A stretch of DNA of 48,458 nucleotides from Lachnospiraceae bacterium (GTDB taxonomy: Bacteria; Bacillota; Clostridia; Lachnospirales; Lachnospiraceae). Both the position numbers and the translations under genes were made by a program. Shown piece by piece: positions 24,014 to 32,065 of this stretch (within the stretch, counting starts at the first letter, position 1; every line of letters begins with the position of its first letter). The DNA lies in the NCBI GenBank assembly GCA_029071325.1, contig JAIEAP010000012.1, positions 1 to 48,458 of the forward strand, read 5' to 3'. The notes below the pieces were generated by a model, which saw only the letters and a program-made list of their open reading frames with translations, made no database searches and was not told the origin of the DNA.

Positions 24014-24044
24014 CGGTACAGGGATTACAATACTATGAATACAG

Positions 24045-24083
24045 ACAGATCGATCATTTATATATGACCGATCTGTTTTTTCG
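24045..24083 (+). terminator. Probable original terminator of the rpsR operon
   Basis: ACAGATCG (24045-24052) pairs with CGATCTGT (24069-24076), extended inside by TCAT/ATGA, followed by a T-run. It now lies downstream of the integrated element. Confidence 0.8.
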
Positions 24084-24157
24084 TATTTTTCGGGAGAATA
24101 TAGTGGCAAGTTGCATAAAATATAGCAAGTAAATTCCGGGAATTTCGGTAAGCACAA

Positions 24158-24178
24158 TAGTAATTTTTGTGTTATACT
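24158..24178 (+). promoter_or_regulatory. Promoter of lipoprotein 1 (extended -10)
   Basis: TATACT at 24173-24178 with TG one base upstream (extended -10) and no clear -35. The same sequence with flanks occurs at 26663 before lipoprotein 2. A short GC-rich inverted repeat follows in both. Confidence 0.55.
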
Positions 24179-24230
24179 ATTTTTCGACGGTGTTGACCGC
24201 AGATTAAATGAAAAAGAAGGAGATAGGAAA

Positions 24231-24860
24231 ATGAGAAAATTAGGGAAAACATTAATTGCTGGATTACTGTCTGCTGTAATGACGGTATCTATGGCAGCAT
24301 GTGGCTCAGGGTTTGATGCAGCTGCTTATGTGGATTCATGTCTGGATCTTCTGACCAAAGGTGAGACTGCAGAGTATATGAAGATGACGAATCGTACAGA
24401 GGAGCAGGCAACCGCTGATTACGAAGGCAACATTGACAACATGGTAAATATGATGGGCGGTATGGGCTTATCTGATGAATTGCTGGAAGGTTACAGACAG
24501 ATGTACAAGGATCTGTATTCCAAGGCAAAATACGAAGTAAAAGATGCTAAGAAGATGGACGGTCAGGATGGTTATGTAGTAACTGTTGAGATTCAGCAGA
24601 TGACAGGAATCTTTACCGGGCTGACAGACGAGCTGCAGGCAGATTTTGCTGCACAGGCAACTGAGGAAATGTCTCAGACCGAACAGGTTGAGCTGATGTA
24701 TCAGTTGATGCTGGATAAGCTGAATGCAAGACTGGCAAACGTAGAGTACAAAGATGCACAGACTCTTGAGATCGAAGTAGTTGGCGAGAACAATGTATAT
24801 GGAATCACAGCGGAAGGTTACGCTCTGATCGACGATGCATTGTTAGATACCGATAACTAA
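24231..24860 (+). CDS. Lipoprotein of an unrecognised family, one domain
   Basis: A 209-residue protein with an export signal and a lipobox ending in MAACG, so C23 is the lipidation site. The mature part is one domain of about 180 residues. Fixed points are FDAAAYVDSCLDLLTKGE, the EEQATADYE segment, KDLYSKAKYEVKDAKKMDG, LMLDKLNARLANVEYKD and a Tyr/Leu-rich end. It is acidic and helical, with no enzyme motif seen. The gene at 26720 encodes two copies of this domain. There is no terminator between its stop and the Mn riboswitch, so its transcript probably feeds into mntP control. A role at the cell surface linked to metal homeostasis is only inferred from this position. Confidence 0.8.
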   Translation: MRKLGKTLIAGLLSAVMTVSMAACGSGFDAAAYVDSCLDLLTKGETAEYMKMTNRTEEQATADYEGNIDNMVNMMGGMGLSDELLEGYRQMYKDLYSKAKYEVKDAKKMDGQDGYVVTVEIQQMTGIFTGLTDELQADFAAQATEEMSQTEQVELMYQLMLDKLNARLANVEYKDAQTLEIEVVGENNVYGITAEGYALIDDALLDTDN

Positions 24861-24885
24861 TCGATAGATACATAACAAAAAGAAA

Positions 24886-24960
24886 TACCCGTGAGGGAGT
24901 AGTTCGCGTGAAAGCGTGGTTTGTCAACAACCTCGGTCATTGACCTGGCAAACCTTAATG
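24886..24960 (+). ncRNA. yybP-ykoY manganese riboswitch aptamer
   Basis: The core elements GAGGGAGTAG (24893-24902), GTCAACA, and GACCTGGCAAACCTT near 24942-24956 are those of the yybP-ykoY family. UGAGG and CCUUA can form P1. It is followed by a terminator and then by mntP, the best-known target of this Mn2+ riboswitch. Mn2+ binding should prevent termination. Confidence 0.85.
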
Positions 24961-24965
24961 AATGA

Positions 24966-25016
24966 GACTCATGTATGCATACCCGAATAAGTGGGAAATG
25001 TATACATGAGTCTTTT
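24966..25016 (+). terminator. Expression-platform terminator of the Mn riboswitch
   Basis: GACTCATGTAT (24966-24976) pairs perfectly with ATACATGAGTC (25002-25012), followed by TTTT. The hairpin is homologous to the one at 27963 after lipoprotein 2. Confidence 0.85.
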
Positions 25017-25035
25017 ATATGTAGGAGAAAAAGAT

Positions 25036-25623
25036 ATGGCTATGTTTATTACCTTGCTATTGATGGGAGTCGGTCTGGCGATGGATGCATTTGCGGTATC
25101 CATCTGCAAGGGGCTTGCCATGCGGAAGGTCAACAAGAAGCAGTGTTTTGTCATTGCTTTCTTTTTCGGGGGTTTTCAGGCATTGATGCCTGCGATCGGA
25201 TGGTTGTTAGGCAGCCGGTTTGAGCGGTATATTGTCAGCGTGGATCACTGGATCGCATTTATCCTGCTGGGCTTTATCGGAGGTAAAATGATATGGGAGG
25301 CGGCCCGGGAAAAGGAAGACCAGGATATTGTGGAGCAGCTGGACGCACCGTTAAATATCAAAGAGCTTCTTGTGATGGCTCTTGCTACCAGTATTGATGC
25401 GCTGGCAGTAGGTATCACCTTTGCATTCCTGGGAACACCGATTTTGGAAGCAAGCCTTATCATTGGAATTACGACATTTATTATCTGTGTGATCGGTGTG
25501 TATGTGGGTAATTTTTTCGGCAGTAAGTATAAGCGCAAGGCATCTTTTGCAGGAGGAATGATTTTGGTATTGCTGGGAATAAAAATATTATGGGAGCATT
25601 TGGGAATATTTCCCTTTTCATAA
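25036..25623 (+). CDS. mntP: Manganese efflux pump MntP
   Basis: A 195-residue, six-helix membrane protein. The two internal half-repeats carry the family motifs GLAMDAFAVSICKG (D17) and ATSIDALAVGITF with the conserved metal-binding aspartates. It exports Mn2+ when it is in excess. The ATG at 25036 follows AGGAG with suitable spacing; the longer frame from 24991 lies inside the terminator hairpin. It is preceded by a Mn riboswitch and followed after 10 nt by a CaCA exchanger, which should share its control. Confidence 0.95.
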   Translation: MAMFITLLLMGVGLAMDAFAVSICKGLAMRKVNKKQCFVIAFFFGGFQALMPAIGWLLGSRFERYIVSVDHWIAFILLGFIGGKMIWEAAREKEDQDIVEQLDAPLNIKELLVMALATSIDALAVGITFAFLGTPILEASLIIGITTFIICVIGVYVGNFFGSKYKRKASFAGGMILVLLGIKILWEHLGIFPFS

Positions 25624-25633
25624 GGAGGATACT

Positions 25634-26596
25634 ATGACAGGAATATGGATGTATGTGTGGCTGATTGTGGGATTCGTGCTGTTGGTGAAGGGAGCGGACT
25701 TTTTCGTGGAGGGAAGCTCCAGCGTTGCCAGGCGCCTGCGGGTTCCGTCCCTGATCATTGGGCTGACCATTGTTTCTATGGGGACATCTCTTCCGGAAGC
25801 GGCGGTCAGTATAGCAGCTTCCGTGACTGGGAACAATGCAATGGCAGTCAGCAATGTAGTCGGTTCCAATATTTTTAATCTGATGGTGGTATGCGGCGCG
25901 TGCGCTTTGTTTGCGCCGTTGGCAGTGAAAGCAGACACCCTGAAGAAGGAGTTTCCGTTCTCGATCTTGATCACCGTGCTGTTACTGGGACTGGGATACT
26001 GGGGCATGGCGGTAGGCAGGATAGACGGAATTGTGTTTTTGATTTTGTTTATTGCGTTTCTGGTCTGGATGGTGCGGTCTGCATTGGCAGCCCGCAAGGC
26101 AGGTGTTGTCCGGGCAGAGGAGGAAGATGAGGAGAGCGGCAGGGCTCTGCTTCCGGTATGGCGCTGTGTGATCTATATTGTGGGCGGTGCGGCGGCCATC
26201 GCCTTGGGCGGTAATCTGGTGGTGGAATCGGCGTCTGCCATTGCAACACAATTTGGTTTAGATGATAATCTTATCGGTCTAACTATTGTGGCGTTGGGAA
26301 CTTCCCTGCCGGAGTTAGTGACCTCTCTGGTGGCAGCCCGCAAGCAGGAAGTAGATATGGCGCTGGGAAATGTGATAGGCTCCAATATTTTCAATATTTT
26401 GTTTGTACTGGGAATGGCGGCATCCATCAGCCCAGTCGCATTTGTGATGGAAAATGTCATCGATATTGCACTGCTGTTGGCGATGAGCTTTCTGGTATAT
26501 GCCTTTGCCTGGCACAAGAAGAGCATCAACCGCTGGGAAGGTGCGCTTATGCTTCTTATCTATGGAGGATATATGGCTTATATCTGTACGCGGTAG
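25634..26596 (+). CDS. Calcium/sodium antiporter family protein (CaCA, YrbG type)
   Basis: A 320-residue, about ten-helix membrane exchanger. The two alpha repeats each contain GTSLPE (G50-E55 and G222-E227) and GSNIFN, as in the Na+/Ca2+ exchanger superfamily. The acidic loop EEEDEESG near residue 160 separates the halves. The ion is probably Ca2+/Na+, but co-transcription with mntP under a Mn riboswitch makes a role in Mn2+ or mixed divalent export worth considering. AAGGAGG lies 6 nt before the ATG, 10 nt after mntP. Confidence 0.9.
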   Translation: MTGIWMYVWLIVGFVLLVKGADFFVEGSSSVARRLRVPSLIIGLTIVSMGTSLPEAAVSIAASVTGNNAMAVSNVVGSNIFNLMVVCGACALFAPLAVKADTLKKEFPFSILITVLLLGLGYWGMAVGRIDGIVFLILFIAFLVWMVRSALAARKAGVVRAEEEDEESGRALLPVWRCVIYIVGGAAAIALGGNLVVESASAIATQFGLDDNLIGLTIVALGTSLPELVTSLVAARKQEVDMALGNVIGSNIFNILFVLGMAASISPVAFVMENVIDIALLLAMSFLVYAFAWHKKSINRWEGALMLLIYGGYMAYICTR

Positions 26597-26647
26597 GCGT
26601 TCGGTAGAGTATGGATGCTAAATTATGGAAAAATAAGGGGCACATTA

Positions 26648-26668
26648 TTTTGATTTTTGTGTTATACT
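26648..26668 (+). promoter_or_regulatory. Promoter of lipoprotein 2 (extended -10)
   Basis: TATACT at 26663-26668 in a TGTTATACT context, almost the same as before lipoprotein 1. A perfect small inverted repeat GCGGTT-T-AACCGC follows at about 26677-26689. Confidence 0.55.
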
Positions 26669-26719
26669 GTTTTTCGGCGGTTTAACCGCAGGATAAGATG
26701 AAAATGAGGAGACGGGACG

Positions 26720-27946
26720 ATGAAAAAAGTAAGAAGAACAGTAGTTGCTGGATTGTTGTCTGCCGCTATGATGGTATCTATGGCAGCATGCGGCACCGAG
26801 TTTGATGCGGCAGAATATGTGAAGACATGTCTGGAGCTTCGAACCAGCGGAGAGACAACAGAATCCACCAAGACAGAGGGTCGTACGGAGGAGCAGGCAA
26901 CGGCTGATTATGAAAGCAGTCTGAATGAAATAATGGCTGAACTGGCTGTGTTTGATCTGTCTGAGGAGTTGTCGGATGGTTACCGGCAGATGCTTAAGGA
27001 TCTTTACTCCAAGGTGAAATACGAAGTAAAAGATGCGAAGAAGATGGACGATGGGGACGGTTATATGGTAACCGTTGAGATTCAGGATGTGACGTATATT
27101 TTCGATGGATTATGCGATGCGGTGAAGGATGCCTTTGACGGACAGGAAACCGGTCAGTTGTCGGAACAGGAGAGATACGAACTGGCGTTTCGGTTATTGC
27201 TGGATCAAATGAACGAAAGATTGGCAAAGGTTTCCTATAAAGATACCAGGACACTGGAAATCGAAGTAACTAGTGAAAATAGCGAGTATGGGATTTCGGA
27301 GAAAGGTTATTCCATGCTGGAGGATGTGCTGCAGGAGACCTCTGAGCAATTACTGTCTGTTGTCACGGAGGTATCAACGATAGCAGGTGACATTGGTTTT
27401 GATGCAGCTGCTTATGTGGATGCATGTCTGGATCTACTGACCAAAGGTGAGATCGCGGCGTATACGAAGGTAGCGGATTGTACCGAGGAGCAGGCAACTG
27501 CTGTTTATGATGGAAATATTGAAAGCATGGTAGATATGATGGACGGTATGGGCTTATCGGATGAATTGTTGGATGGATACAGACAATTTTATAAGGATCT
27601 GTATTCCAAAGCAAAATATGAAGTAACAGACGCTAAGAAAATGGACGACAAGGATGACTATGTGGTAATGGTTGAAATCTGGCCGATGACCGGAATCTTT
27701 AACGGGCTGACAGATGAACTGGCAACAGCTTTTACAGAGCAGGCAACTGTGGATATGACAATGGACAGCAGTATGAATTTGATGTATCAGCTGATGTTGG
27801 ATAAGCTGAATGAAAGACTGGCAAACGTAGGATACAAGGATGCGCAGACCCTTGAAATTGAAGTGGTCGGCGGGAACAATACATACGAAATCACAGCGGA
27901 GGGATACGCTCTGATTGACGATGCACTGTTAGATGTTGAAAATTAA
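26720..27946 (+). CDS. Two-domain paralogue of lipoprotein 1
   Basis: A 408-residue lipoprotein with signal and lipobox MAACG (C23). The first domain (about 25-210) and second domain (about 225-408) are both homologous to the single domain of the protein at 24231. The second is closer to it: GFDAAAYVDACLDLLTKGE against GFDAAAYVDSCLDLLTKGE, then near-identical KDLYSKAKYEV and LALIDDAL-like ends. The domains are joined by a Ser/Thr-rich linker without a second signal. This is a tandem domain duplication on top of a gene duplication; promoter and terminator were duplicated too. Function is unknown. Confidence 0.8.
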   Translation: MKKVRRTVVAGLLSAAMMVSMAACGTEFDAAEYVKTCLELRTSGETTESTKTEGRTEEQATADYESSLNEIMAELAVFDLSEELSDGYRQMLKDLYSKVKYEVKDAKKMDDGDGYMVTVEIQDVTYIFDGLCDAVKDAFDGQETGQLSEQERYELAFRLLLDQMNERLAKVSYKDTRTLEIEVTSENSEYGISEKGYSMLEDVLQETSEQLLSVVTEVSTIAGDIGFDAAAYVDACLDLLTKGEIAAYTKVADCTEEQATAVYDGNIESMVDMMDGMGLSDELLDGYRQFYKDLYSKAKYEVTDAKKMDDKDDYVVMVEIWPMTGIFNGLTDELATAFTEQATVDMTMDSSMNLMYQLMLDKLNERLANVGYKDAQTLEIEVVGGNNTYEITAEGYALIDDALLDVEN

Positions 27947-27962
27947 GATAAAATAAAAGAAG

Positions 27963-28014
27963 GGACTCATGGATGCATATCCGGCTTGGACGGATGGTAT
28001 CCATGAGTCTTTTT
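27963..28014 (+). terminator. Terminator after lipoprotein 2, homologous to the riboswitch terminator
   Basis: GACTCATGGAT at the left arm pairs with ATCCATGAGTC, with inner ATCCG/CGGAT pairing, followed by TTTTT. It shares arms and flanks with 24966-25016, but no Mn aptamer precedes it. Confidence 0.88.
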
Positions 28015-28112
28015 GTCTGTAAAATAGTTGACAAAAAATTAAGAAAAACTTAAAGAATGTCGAATTATGTGGTATAATGTAGCAAAAGCAAACGATTGAA
28101 AGGAGAAGGAAC

Positions 28113-28466
28113 ATGCAATTCGTCGCAATTTTTTTACCGGGATTTCTTGCATGCCGATTTCAGGAAAAACTAGAGAAGGCAGTATATGGAGGAAGTGAGT
28201 TGGTGAAGGTGTGGGGACTGTATACATTTTTTATCAATCTGTTTGCAGTCACGATTTACCAATACATTCTGAAAACGCCCAACAGCATCAATGAGAACTT
28301 TGGAGACAATGTCTTTTTGATACATTATATGATATTAAATGTTATCCTGGCAGTTCTCCTGCCGTTTTTCCGGGCAGCGGTAAATCCTTTTATGTCACTG
28401 AAGCTGGAGTGGAAATCGGCGAAGGGAGCAAATGAGCATGAAGATGATCAGGAAACAAAAGAGTAA
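28113..28466 (+). CDS. Small membrane protein paired with the LTA-synthase-like enzyme
   Basis: A 117-residue protein with three hydrophobic helices (about 3-16, 30-52 and 66-87) and a charged Glu/Asp-rich tail. It is not recognised. AGGAGAAGGA precedes the ATG. The next gene starts inside its 3' end (overlap of about 29 nt), which points to coupled translation and a joint function. Together with the three helices of the next protein it would supply six membrane segments, so the pair may be a split form of a polytopic transferase; this is inference. A TATAAT at 28073 is the likely -10 box. Confidence 0.7.
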   Translation: MQFVAIFLPGFLACRFQEKLEKAVYGGSELVKVWGLYTFFINLFAVTIYQYILKTPNSINENFGDNVFLIHYMILNVILAVLLPFFRAAVNPFMSLKLEWKSAKGANEHEDDQETKE

Positions 28467-29991
28467 GAAGCTCCACTGGTTTTCCGTATGGATAGGAACC
28501 TTGCTGTTTGCAGTGGCAGCCGCAGTGATCGCCGGCGTATACTGGGCATGGGGACAGTTTGGAGAGTTAGATTTATCGAAGATCATCTTCCATCTGAGGG
28601 AATCCACGGAGGGAACGAATTGGGATGCGTTTACGGAAGGTTTTGTGTGGGCGGCAGTTGCAGCGTCTGTGTGTGCCGGTATTAATTTGCTGCTGCAGCG
28701 CCTGTTAAATAAGCAGGGTACGCTGCAGATACAGGTGCATAGGTGGAAGCTGCGGTTTCATCTTGACACGTTTTCCCGGCATTACATATGGTATTCTGCG
28801 GCGGCAGTGATATTGTCAATAGTGCTGGCATTATCTTATGTGGGAGTGCCCACATACGCCAGGAACAGACTGAATAAGACAACGATTTATGAGGATTACT
28901 ATGTAGATCCCGTAACCGCCAATGTTACGTTTCCGGAAAAAAAGAGGAATCTGATTTATATTTATATGGAATCCATGGAGACAACATTTATGTCTGCCGA
29001 GCATGGAGGCGCGGAGTACGGTGAGTTCATCCCGGAGCTGTATCAGATGCAGATGGACAATACGAATTTTGCGGAGCCGGGGCATATCAATGGCGCATAT
29101 TCTACATATGGAACTACATGGACCATGGGCGGGCTGGTGGCGCAGACCTGTGGAGTCCCTTTGAATTTGCCGTTGGATGGAAATGAGCTGGGATATCACA
29201 TAGAGCTGCTGTCTGGCGCAGGCTCTATCGGGCAGGTTCTGGATGCCGAAGGATACCGGCAGGAGTTCCTGATGGGTTCTGCCGGCGGGTTTGGCGGACG
29301 CGATTCCTTTTTTGTCAGACACGGTAATTATGCCATTAAGGATTACTATTATGCCGTTGACCAGGAATGGATTGATCCTGACTATTTTGTCTGGTGGGGT
29401 TATGAGGATCAGAAACTGTATGAATATGCCAGAAATGAACTGCTGGAGCTGGCGGAGAGCGGAGAGCCGTTTAATCTCACGATGCTGACGGTGGACACGC
29501 ATTTTGTAGGGGGCTATACCTGTGAAATATGCAAAGATGAATTCGGTGACGATTCATATGCCAATGCCATTGCCTGCGGCAGCCGTCAGGTATCGGAGTT
29601 TGTGGAATGGGTGAAGCAGCAGGATTTTTATGATAATACTACTATTATTATCTGCGGCGATCATCCTACCATGGATGAGGCATATATGCAGGTGTCTGTA
29701 GGAGATGATCTGAGGGATTATCCGCGCAGGGCGTATACCGTCATCATCAATGGAGCCCGGGAATACGAACTGGGTTATGACCGGGTATTTACTACCATGG
29801 ATATGTGTCCTACCACACTGGCAAGCCTGGGGGCAGTAATAGAAGGGGACCGGCTGGGGCTGGGAACGGATCTGTACAGCACGACGCCGACCCTGGCAGA
29901 ACTGATGGGATTGGAGCAACTGGATCAGGAGCTGGCACGGACCTCGAAATATTATGAGGACTACATATTTTACAATGACCGTAGGAAGTAA
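28438..29991 (+). CDS. LTA synthase / phosphoglycerol transferase family sulfatase-fold protein
   Basis: A 518-residue membrane enzyme. Three N-terminal helices lie at about 17-40, 62-82 and 112-132. The extracellular alkaline-phosphatase-fold domain follows, with the metal-site Glu in YMESMETTF, a probable nucleophile Thr in YSTYGTTWTMGG and the metal pair in CGDHPTMDE. LtaS has five membrane helices; this protein has fewer and is co-encoded with a three-helix partner. The likely reaction is transfer of glycerol phosphate (or another phospho-group) from a lipid to a glycan or teichoic acid. The ATG at 28438 gives better spacing from AAGGGAG than the ATG at 28432. Confidence 0.85.
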   Translation: MKMIRKQKSKKLHWFSVWIGTLLFAVAAAVIAGVYWAWGQFGELDLSKIIFHLRESTEGTNWDAFTEGFVWAAVAASVCAGINLLLQRLLNKQGTLQIQVHRWKLRFHLDTFSRHYIWYSAAAVILSIVLALSYVGVPTYARNRLNKTTIYEDYYVDPVTANVTFPEKKRNLIYIYMESMETTFMSAEHGGAEYGEFIPELYQMQMDNTNFAEPGHINGAYSTYGTTWTMGGLVAQTCGVPLNLPLDGNELGYHIELLSGAGSIGQVLDAEGYRQEFLMGSAGGFGGRDSFFVRHGNYAIKDYYYAVDQEWIDPDYFVWWGYEDQKLYEYARNELLELAESGEPFNLTMLTVDTHFVGGYTCEICKDEFGDDSYANAIACGSRQVSEFVEWVKQQDFYDNTTIIICGDHPTMDEAYMQVSVGDDLRDYPRRAYTVIINGAREYELGYDRVFTTMDMCPTTLASLGAVIEGDRLGLGTDLYSTTPTLAELMGLEQLDQELARTSKYYEDYIFYNDRRK

Positions 29992-30010
29992 GGAAGTAAT
30001 TATACAGGAA

Positions 30011-30045
30011 AACAAGGGCGCATGATTTGTATGCGCCCTTGTTGT
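30011..30045 (+). terminator. Strong hairpin after the LTA-synthase-like gene
   Basis: AACAAGGGCGCAT (30011-30023) pairs perfectly with ATGCGCCCTTGTT (30031-30043) around a 7-nt loop. The T-run is weak, but the stem is long and GC-rich. Confidence 0.75.
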
Positions 30046-30089
30046 GACAAAGGGGAACGAAAAATATGGATGACTTAATTTTTGTAGAA

Positions 30090-30112
30090 AGATATGATAT
30101 AATATCATAAAA
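30090..30112 (+). promoter_or_regulatory. Likely promoter of the SPFH-TIR gene group
   Basis: TATAAT at 30098-30103 lies inside a near-perfect palindrome (TGATAT-A-ATATCA), with only a weak -35. The palindrome over the -10 box could be an operator. Confidence 0.5.
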
Positions 30113-30147
30113 TGTGGAAAAATATGGATGGAGGGAGAAAAGAGTAA

Positions 30148-31323
30148 ATGGCACAGATAGCAGAAATTATCAAATATGAAGGTGATAACAGCACCTTTAT
30201 ATGGAAGCATCCATGTGAAGATTTTAACAGTCTGACGCAGTTGATTGTTCATGAGACACAGGAAGCAATCTTTTTTATGAATGGGCAGGCACTTGATTTA
30301 TTTGGTGCGGGAAGATATACTCTGGAAACGGAAAATATTCCGAAGCTGGGAAAACTGCTGAATCGTTCGACAGGAGACAAGACGCCTTTTCATTGTGAGG
30401 TATATTTTGTTAATAAAACAGAACAGATGGCAATTAAGTGGGGAACAGATTCTCAGGTGCAGTATATGGAGCCAACCTACGGTTTTCCGATTTCAATCGG
30501 TGCGTCCGGAGAAATGAGTCTGCGGGCAGAGGACAGCAGAAAATTACTCCTAAAGCTTGTCGGGACAGAAAATAATCTAAGTCAGCAAAAACTTACCGCC
30601 TTTTTCCGGGCTTTTTTGATGACAAAGGTAAAAACCTATATCGCACAGACCATCAAGGCAAATTCTATTAATATATTTGAGATTGATGAAAACCTTACCA
30701 CCTTTTCGGAAAACCTTCATGCGCTGTTGATTCCTGATTTTGCAGATTACGGCATAGCGCTTGACCGGTTCTTTGTTACCACTGTGGTCAAACCGGACGG
30801 AGATCCGTCTTATGAGAAATTTAAAGAATTGCATTTCCGTCAATATGCAGATATTGCCGATGCAAAGCTCCGCCAGCAGACGGAAATTATCCATGCTCAG
30901 ACGGAAGCTCAAAAAATAGTGATCGAATCACAGGCGCAAGCGACGAAGCGGGCACAGGAAGGTTATACCTATCAGCAGGAACGCAGCTTTGACGTTGCGG
31001 CTGAGGTTGCCCGTAATGAGGCGGTGGGTCAGTATACCAACATGGGTGTTGGCCTTGGAACGATGGTTGGCGTTGGAGGAATGGTCGGTGAGTTTGTGGG
31101 CAGCAACGTTAGTAACGCTATTCATTCATCTGCTGATCTGAATGCGGCGAGTGTAAATAAATGCGCGAAATGCAATGCCCCGCTTCCTGCTCACGCAAAG
31201 TTTTGCATGCAGTGCGGTGAAAGAGTTGTAAATATAGATGACGGAACTGTCATTTGTCCGAAGTGTGGGAACAAGATTTTAAACGGAGCAAAATTTTGCC
31301 CGGAATGCGGTGAGAAGCTTTAA
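30148..31323 (+). CDS. SPFH-domain protein with a C-terminal double zinc ribbon (YdjI type)
   Basis: A 391-residue protein. Residues 1-230 form the YdjI-like SPFH/virion-core domain (FIWKHPCEDFNSLTQLIVHE and ALDLFGAGRYTLETENIPK are typical). A coiled-coil rich in Gln, Ala and Glu (about 225-290) and a Gly-rich stretch follow. Two zinc ribbons end the protein (CAKC/CMQC and CPKC/CPEC). SPFH proteins assemble rings at membranes. It is the first of four genes, with a membrane protein, a TIR protein and a zinc-ribbon protein downstream. The ribbons shared by three of the four products suggest a common partner. The start has GGAGGGAG upstream. Confidence 0.88.
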   Translation: MAQIAEIIKYEGDNSTFIWKHPCEDFNSLTQLIVHETQEAIFFMNGQALDLFGAGRYTLETENIPKLGKLLNRSTGDKTPFHCEVYFVNKTEQMAIKWGTDSQVQYMEPTYGFPISIGASGEMSLRAEDSRKLLLKLVGTENNLSQQKLTAFFRAFLMTKVKTYIAQTIKANSINIFEIDENLTTFSENLHALLIPDFADYGIALDRFFVTTVVKPDGDPSYEKFKELHFRQYADIADAKLRQQTEIIHAQTEAQKIVIESQAQATKRAQEGYTYQQERSFDVAAEVARNEAVGQYTNMGVGLGTMVGVGGMVGEFVGSNVSNAIHSSADLNAASVNKCAKCNAPLPAHAKFCMQCGERVVNIDDGTVICPKCGNKILNGAKFCPECGEKL

Positions 31324-31338
31324 TTGGAGGATAAGAGA

Positions 31339-32037
31339 ATGAGAAATAAATTTAAATATTACATAGCAGCGTGGGCGATCCTGTTTGTGATCTTTCATGT
31401 CATTGTTTTTGTGACCCCAAATAGAACGTTGGAATGGAATAGGGACGGAAGTGTATTTTGGATCAGTTATATTTTTATCACTGTTGCATTTGTCGGACAG
31501 CTTGTCTGTGCATACTTCGCATGGAAAGAGGACAGCAGCAAGAAACTGTTTCTGAAGCTTCCGTTGATCACCATCAGCGGAACTGCACTGGTAGTGTCCA
31601 TTATAGTTGGTACAGTCTGTATGATCATTCCGGGACTGCCGGCATGGGTAGGGGTAATCTGCTGTGTATTAATTCTCGGGTTTCAGGCTGTTGCTGTTAT
31701 AAAAGCGGCGGCTGCAGCGGATATAGTTTCTGATATGGATGAAGCACTGGCACAAAAAACCTTCTTTATAAAATCGCTTACTCTGAAGGCGGAGGATCTT
31801 ATGAAAAGAGCCAATACTGAGGAAACAAAAGCCGTCTGTAAAAGGGTGTATGAAGTCATCCGTTATAGCGATCCCATGAGTAATCCCGGACTGACAAGCG
31901 AAGAATCGCAAATAGAGCAAAAATTTGAAGAATTTTCTCATGCAGTTATAGCGGGAACTGGCGATATATCAATACTTACCGATGAACTTGTTCTGTTGGT
32001 GGAGAATCGTAACAGGAAATGCAAGCTTTTGAAGTAA
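31339..32037 (+). CDS. Four-helix membrane protein of the SPFH-TIR group
   Basis: A 232-residue protein. Four hydrophobic helices (about 10-26, 42-62, 75-98 and 100-120) are followed by a cytoplasmic helical domain of about 100 residues, rich in Glu and Lys. It is not recognised as a known family. The ATG at 31339 has GGAGG 8 nt upstream; the frame from 31324 has no ATG. It lies between the SPFH and TIR genes with gaps of 15 and 28 nt, so it is co-transcribed and may anchor the group at the membrane. Confidence 0.75.
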   Translation: MRNKFKYYIAAWAILFVIFHVIVFVTPNRTLEWNRDGSVFWISYIFITVAFVGQLVCAYFAWKEDSSKKLFLKLPLITISGTALVVSIIVGTVCMIIPGLPAWVGVICCVLILGFQAVAVIKAAAAADIVSDMDEALAQKTFFIKSLTLKAEDLMKRANTEETKAVCKRVYEVIRYSDPMSNPGLTSEESQIEQKFEEFSHAVIAGTGDISILTDELVLLVENRNRKCKLLK

Positions 32038-32065
32038 TGTATCATATATTTGGAGGAGTAAAGAG

